Shown here: positions 61,917-64,000 of the stretch, one piece after another
Position numbering within the stretch: position 1 is the first letter of the stretch
Layout: the number at the start of each line of letters is the position of its first letter
Assembly (NCBI RefSeq): GCF_016526145.1
Contig: NZ_JADDUE010000004.1
Coordinates: 310,001 to 374,000 of the forward strand
Source of the DNA: Saccharopolyspora galaxeae
GTDB taxonomy: Bacteria; Actinomycetota; Actinomycetes; Mycobacteriales; Pseudonocardiaceae
Length of the DNA stretch: 64,000 nt
Direction: 5' to 3'
Notes under the pieces: generated by a model
Told to the model about the DNA's origin: nothing
Seen by the model: only the letters and a program-made list of their open reading frames with translations
The model's database searches: none
Position numbers and translations under genes: made by a program

Positions 61917-62666
61917 TCAATTCGGGTCCGGGGCCTGCCAGACGGCGGCGGCCATTGCGACGGCCACCCCGTCGAAGAATTGCGCACCCGGCAACCACCC
62001 GGAATAGGCGTCCCGGAATTCCTGCGAACTCGGCAGCGTGTTGAGCTCGCCCAGCTTGTGCCAGCTGGGGTGCAGGAAGAGGTTCAACGCGTCCGTGGCC
62101 GCCCCGGCATCGGCGGTGGCCCGGTACACGGCTTCGGCGTTCTGGAACGCGACCGGGATGTGCCAGTCCGCGTCCCGGCCCTTCCGGGCGTGCAGGTCGG
62201 TCCGCTGCGGTTCCAGCACGACCAGCCGCCCGCCCGGGGCGACCAGCGAGCGCAGGTGCGGCAGGATCTGTTCGTAGGGACGCATGTGGAACACGGCGCT
62301 GAAGGCGAAAACGACGTCGAACACGCCATCCGCCGCGGGCTCGACGTCGTAGGCGCTGCGCGCCTCGTAGCGGATGTTCGCGGCCGGCCGGGTCCGCCGC
62401 GCGATGTGGATCAGCGCTTCGGACAGGTCGACGCCGAGCACCTGCGCGTAGCGTTCCGCGAGCAGCGGGCAGTGCCTGCCGGTACCGCACCCGACGTCGA
62501 GCGCTCGGTCACCGCCGGGCAGTTGGGCGTCCAGCCAGGTGCGGAACGGGCCTTCCGCGTCGATCATCCGGGTGGCCATCCGGTCGAAGTGTTCGGCCAC
62601 GTCGTCGAAAAGCGCGCCGACTTCCGCGGACCGCGCAGCAATGGACTCTTTTCCCGATGATTCCAT
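61917..62666 (-). CDS. Class I SAM-dependent methyltransferase (bisindole locus, right edge)
   Basis: 249 residues from ATG 62666. No strong ribosome site is seen, and an in-frame GTG 62729 could be used instead. Motif I is ALDVGCGTGRHCPLLAERYA, motif post-I VLGVDLSEALIHIARR, motif II VFDVVFAFSAVFHM, and APGGRLVVLEP follows. It is convergent with the dimer synthase gene with 91 bp between stops. Its small size and lack of a leader are as in tailoring methyltransferases of secondary metabolism. Together with the genes at 55055 and 56149 it gives the locus three methyltransferases. Confidence 0.8.
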   Translation of the reverse strand: MESSGKESIAARSAEVGALFDDVAEHFDRMATRMIDAEGPFRTWLDAQLPGGDRALDVGCGTGRHCPLLAERYAQVLGVDLSEALIHIARRTRPAANIRYEARSAYDVEPAADGVFDVVFAFSAVFHMRPYEQILPHLRSLVAPGGRLVVLEPQRTDLHARKGRDADWHIPVAFQNAEAVYRATADAGAATDALNLFLHPSWHKLGELNTLPSSQEFRDAYSGWLPGAQFFDGVAVAMAAAVWQAPDPN

Positions 62667-63252
62667 GTCCTGGCACGATACCTGCAGCCGCCATTCCCGT
62701 TCGGGTGAAATGATGCGCAGGATTTGCACAAATTCCGACAATTTTCGGCATCGCGGGATGCGAGCCGATCAGACACTCCGGCGGATGGAGTTCGCCGACC
62801 GGAATCGACGACGTCCTGCCCTGGTCCAGCCCTCGGCAACGGCGTCCCGCAGGAGTCCGGGGTCGCCGTGCGGCGACCACTCCGTCGACACGACGCTCGA
62901 TCACGGACACGCCCGCTGGTGACCGAGCATCCGTTTTCCAGCGCGAACACCGTCGCCGACCTGCGCAACGAACACGGACACCGCACCTCCGACGGAGGTG
63001 CTCAGTCCGTCAAGTCCGTCGTGCCCTGTCCAACCGCATCGACAGGTCGCCGACCACATCGACGAGACCACCAACAGCGGCACACCCGACGAGCGCAAGG
63101 CTCGCACCGAAGCCCTAGCGCCCCGGACCGAGATCACCGACCCGAGCCGGCTCGTCCCGGTCCCACTCCCCCAGCCCCGCGACAAAACGAGGCCGCCCCC
63201 ACCTCACCAGCGGGAACGACCTCGGAAGGAGCGGTTCGCACAATGTTTGCTT
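62667..63252. other. Gap with a decayed recombinase tail
   Basis: 586 bp between the methyltransferase start and the first tRNA. The first 300 bp hold the methyltransferase promoter; GGGTGAAATGATG at 62704-62716 weakly resembles the bisindole promoter motif. From about 63043 there is a frame-shifted remnant of a serine recombinase C-terminus. The other long frames here are unconvincing. Confidence 0.5.
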
Positions 63253-63293
63253 TGGTAGTCCCGACGGGATTCGAACCCGCGCCGCCGGCGTGA
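63043..63293 (+). pseudogene. Remnant of a serine-recombinase C-terminus abutting tRNA-Glu
   Basis: One frame reads VADHIDETTNSGTPDERKAR then DPSRLVPVPLPQP, which resembles the end of large actinobacterial serine recombinases (the segment before their last residues often reads GTPDERKALIEALV... LIPVFRIPQ). Another frame then gives VRTMFALVVPTGFEPAPPA, the usual final segment that runs into the adjacent tRNA gene. The two parts are in different frames and there is no upstream catalytic domain, so this is a decayed piece left by an integrated element. I recognise it by pattern only. Confidence 0.45.
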
Positions 63294-63328
63294 GAGGCCG
63301 GTGTCCTAGGCCGCTAGACGACGGGACC
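63256..63328 (-). tRNA. tRNA-Glu (CTC)
   Basis: The minus strand folds as a cloverleaf of 73 nt beginning GGTCCCGTCGTCTAGCGGCC. The anticodon loop is CTCTCAC, giving anticodon CTC for GAG (Glu). The TPsiC arm contains GGTTCGAATCC. The acceptor stem is GGTCCCG with CGGGACT (one G-U pair) and discriminator A. The next three bases are CCA (63253-63255), so the 3' end is encoded. Confidence 0.95.
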
Positions 63329-63390
63329 GCGCTACACCGAGAACTCTACAACACCCCCACACCACCAAGACCCCCACCCCCATTCCCACA

Positions 63391-63563
63391 CTCGACGTGC
63401 GAAGCACGAGCCCCAACTTCACCTCGACGTGCGAAGCACGAGCCCCCACTCACCTCGACGTGCGAAGCACGAGCCCCCACTCACCTCGATGTGCGAAGCA
63501 CGAGCCACGCACTCCCCGCCACCACACAAAGCCGACCCCACAACTCAATGTGCGAAGCACGAG
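63391..63563 (-). repeat. 31-bp repeat with core CTCGACGTGCGAAGCACGAG, five copies
   Basis: The 20-bp core occurs at 63391, 63423, 63454, 63485 (one change) and 63544 (one further change). The start spacing is 32, 31, 31 and 59 bp. Each core contains the small hairpin CGTGC-GAA-GCACG. The spacers are C-rich (CCCCCACTCA). This is a tandem repeat, not a CRISPR array: spacers are short and nearly identical. Confidence 0.85.
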
Positions 63564-63776
63564 CGCCCACACAGCAGTGGCCGACCACACCTGCGGTGGC
63601 TCAAAACAAGCGCCGGTGGCGACCACACATGCGGAGGCCCCAAACAAGCAGTGGCAACCACACATGCGGAGGCGACCACACACGCGAGTGGCCCCACACA
63701 AGTGCTGGTCCCCACCCAGCCCCTCCACACACCTATGGCGAGGAGCCCTCCCCACGCAACCACCGCACCGTGGGGG

Positions 63777-63797
63777 TCTGGGGGGTCGCCCCCCAGA
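63777..63797. repeat. Perfect hairpin between the tRNA genes
   Basis: TCTGGGGGG (63777-63785) and CCCCCCAGA (63789-63797) pair around the 3-nt loop TCG. Such GC hairpins are common beside actinobacterial tRNA genes; function uncertain. Confidence 0.7.
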
Positions 63798-63817
63798 TAG
63801 ACAGACAAAAACGGGAA

Positions 63818-63845
63818 AAGGCCCGCCCCCAAAGGGGCGGGCCTT
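63818..63845 (-). terminator. Intrinsic terminator after the second tRNA-Glu gene
   Basis: A 12-bp stem, AAGGCCCGCCCC (63818-63829) against GGGGCGGGCCTT (63834-63845), with a 4-nt loop. On the minus strand it is followed by TTCCCGTTTTTG. It ends 14 bp before the tRNA 3' end. Confidence 0.88.
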
Positions 63846-63858
63846 GAACACGCGCGTG

Positions 63859-63931
63859 TAGCCCCGACGGGATTCGAACCCGCGCCGCCGGCGTGAGAGG
63901 CCGGTGTCCTAGGCCGCTAGACGACGGGGCC
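63859..63931 (-). tRNA. tRNA-Glu (CTC), second copy
   Basis: 73 nt on the minus strand beginning GGCCCCGTCGTCTAGCGGCC. It is identical to the first copy except in the acceptor stem (GGCCCCG with CGGGGCT). The anticodon loop CTCTCAC gives CTC. The bases after the discriminator are CAC, so unlike copy 1 the CCA end is not encoded. Confidence 0.95.
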
Positions 63932-64000
63932 TCGGCGAACGATCGCGACCTTCGCGCTGATCGTGATCAACGCACTCGGTCTTGATCCTCGCGCTGGGGT

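Larger units (their letters stand above)
63329..63858. other. Repeat-rich spacer between two tRNA-Glu genes
   Basis: 530 bp containing a 31-bp repeat (63391-63563), imperfect ACCACACATGCGGAGGC repeats (about 63570-63710), a perfect hairpin (63777-63797) and a terminator (63818-63845). Both tRNA genes point to the minus strand. The frames here change with repeat length and are not genes. Confidence 0.7.

Noticed and set aside
62724-63293. A 189-codon plus-strand frame next to the tRNA
   Set aside because: Its N-terminal two thirds have no similarity I recognise. Only the last part (VRTMFALVVPTGFEP) looks like a recombinase end, and it is out of frame with the rest of the remnant, so it is treated as a pseudogene fragment.
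63391-63563. Possible CRISPR array
   Set aside because: The repeated core is 20 bp but the spacers are 11-12 bp and nearly identical, one gap is 39 bp, and there are no cas genes. It is a tandem repeat.

Overview
The window is very GC-rich DNA from an actinobacterium. Gene content and codon use look like the Pseudonocardiaceae (Saccharopolyspora-type): DUF397/XRE pairs, stand-alone type VII (ESX) secretion substrates with an EspG chaperone, DUF3558 and DUF3515 proteins, SepIVA, and GTG or TTG starts are all present. The order from mutM to the iclR gene (17.8-54.8 kb) closely follows the Mycobacterium tuberculosis Rv2924c-Rv2989 region (fpg, rnc, DUF177, sepIVA, coaD, rsmD, pyc, recG, DAK2, rpmB, ung, thiL, DUF3515, ddl, gpsA, cofC, ppk1, mutT1, hupB, leuD, leuC, iclR). 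Genes for transport, sulfur-amino-acid and lipid functions are interspersed.

Layout. 0-0.3 kb: N-terminus of a sugar-porter MFS gene. 0.6-3.6 kb: minus-strand ESX substrate operon (WXG-like protein, DUF3558 lipoprotein, PPE-like protein, EspG). 3.8-5.8 kb: small accessory genes and an XRE/DUF397 pair. 6.1-8.0 kb: asparagine synthetase. 8.2-17.8 kb: a two-component system, two paralogous GT39 membrane glycosyltransferases, a GT2-GtrA polyprenyl-sugar synthase and a secreted GH27 alpha-galactosidase, probably one envelope-glycosylation module. 17.8-54.8 kb: the conserved backbone for DNA repair, translation, CoA, pyruvate carboxylation, peptidoglycan, coenzyme F420, polyphosphate and leucine. 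55-62.7 kb: a compact tryptophan-dimer (bisindole) locus with a RebO/VioA-type oxidase, a RebD/VioB-type dimer synthase and three class I methyltransferases. 63-64 kb: a decayed serine-recombinase tail and two tRNA-Glu(CTC) genes around a repeat-rich spacer.

Structure beyond genes. Six copies of one 49-bp imperfect palindrome sit close to stop codons, with one copy beside each gene at two convergent junctions. TCCCA half-sites at exact 11-bp spacing lie in the divergent glycosyltransferase promoter, and a single related site lies upstream of the neighbouring response regulator, suggesting one regulon. Two promoters in the ESX region share a -10 and an upstream box. The methyltransferase and oxidase genes of the bisindole locus share an upstream repeat. 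Many gaps hold short tandem repeats (16, 17, 24, 27 and 31 bp). Five strong hairpin terminators are visible.

The best candidate for an undescribed system is the 55-62.7 kb locus. It has the two enzymes that build chromopyrrolate-type scaffolds, but lacks in the window the P450/flavoenzyme pair (StaP/StaC, RebP/RebC), VioE/VioC/VioD and halogenases that normally follow. It has three methyltransferases instead.
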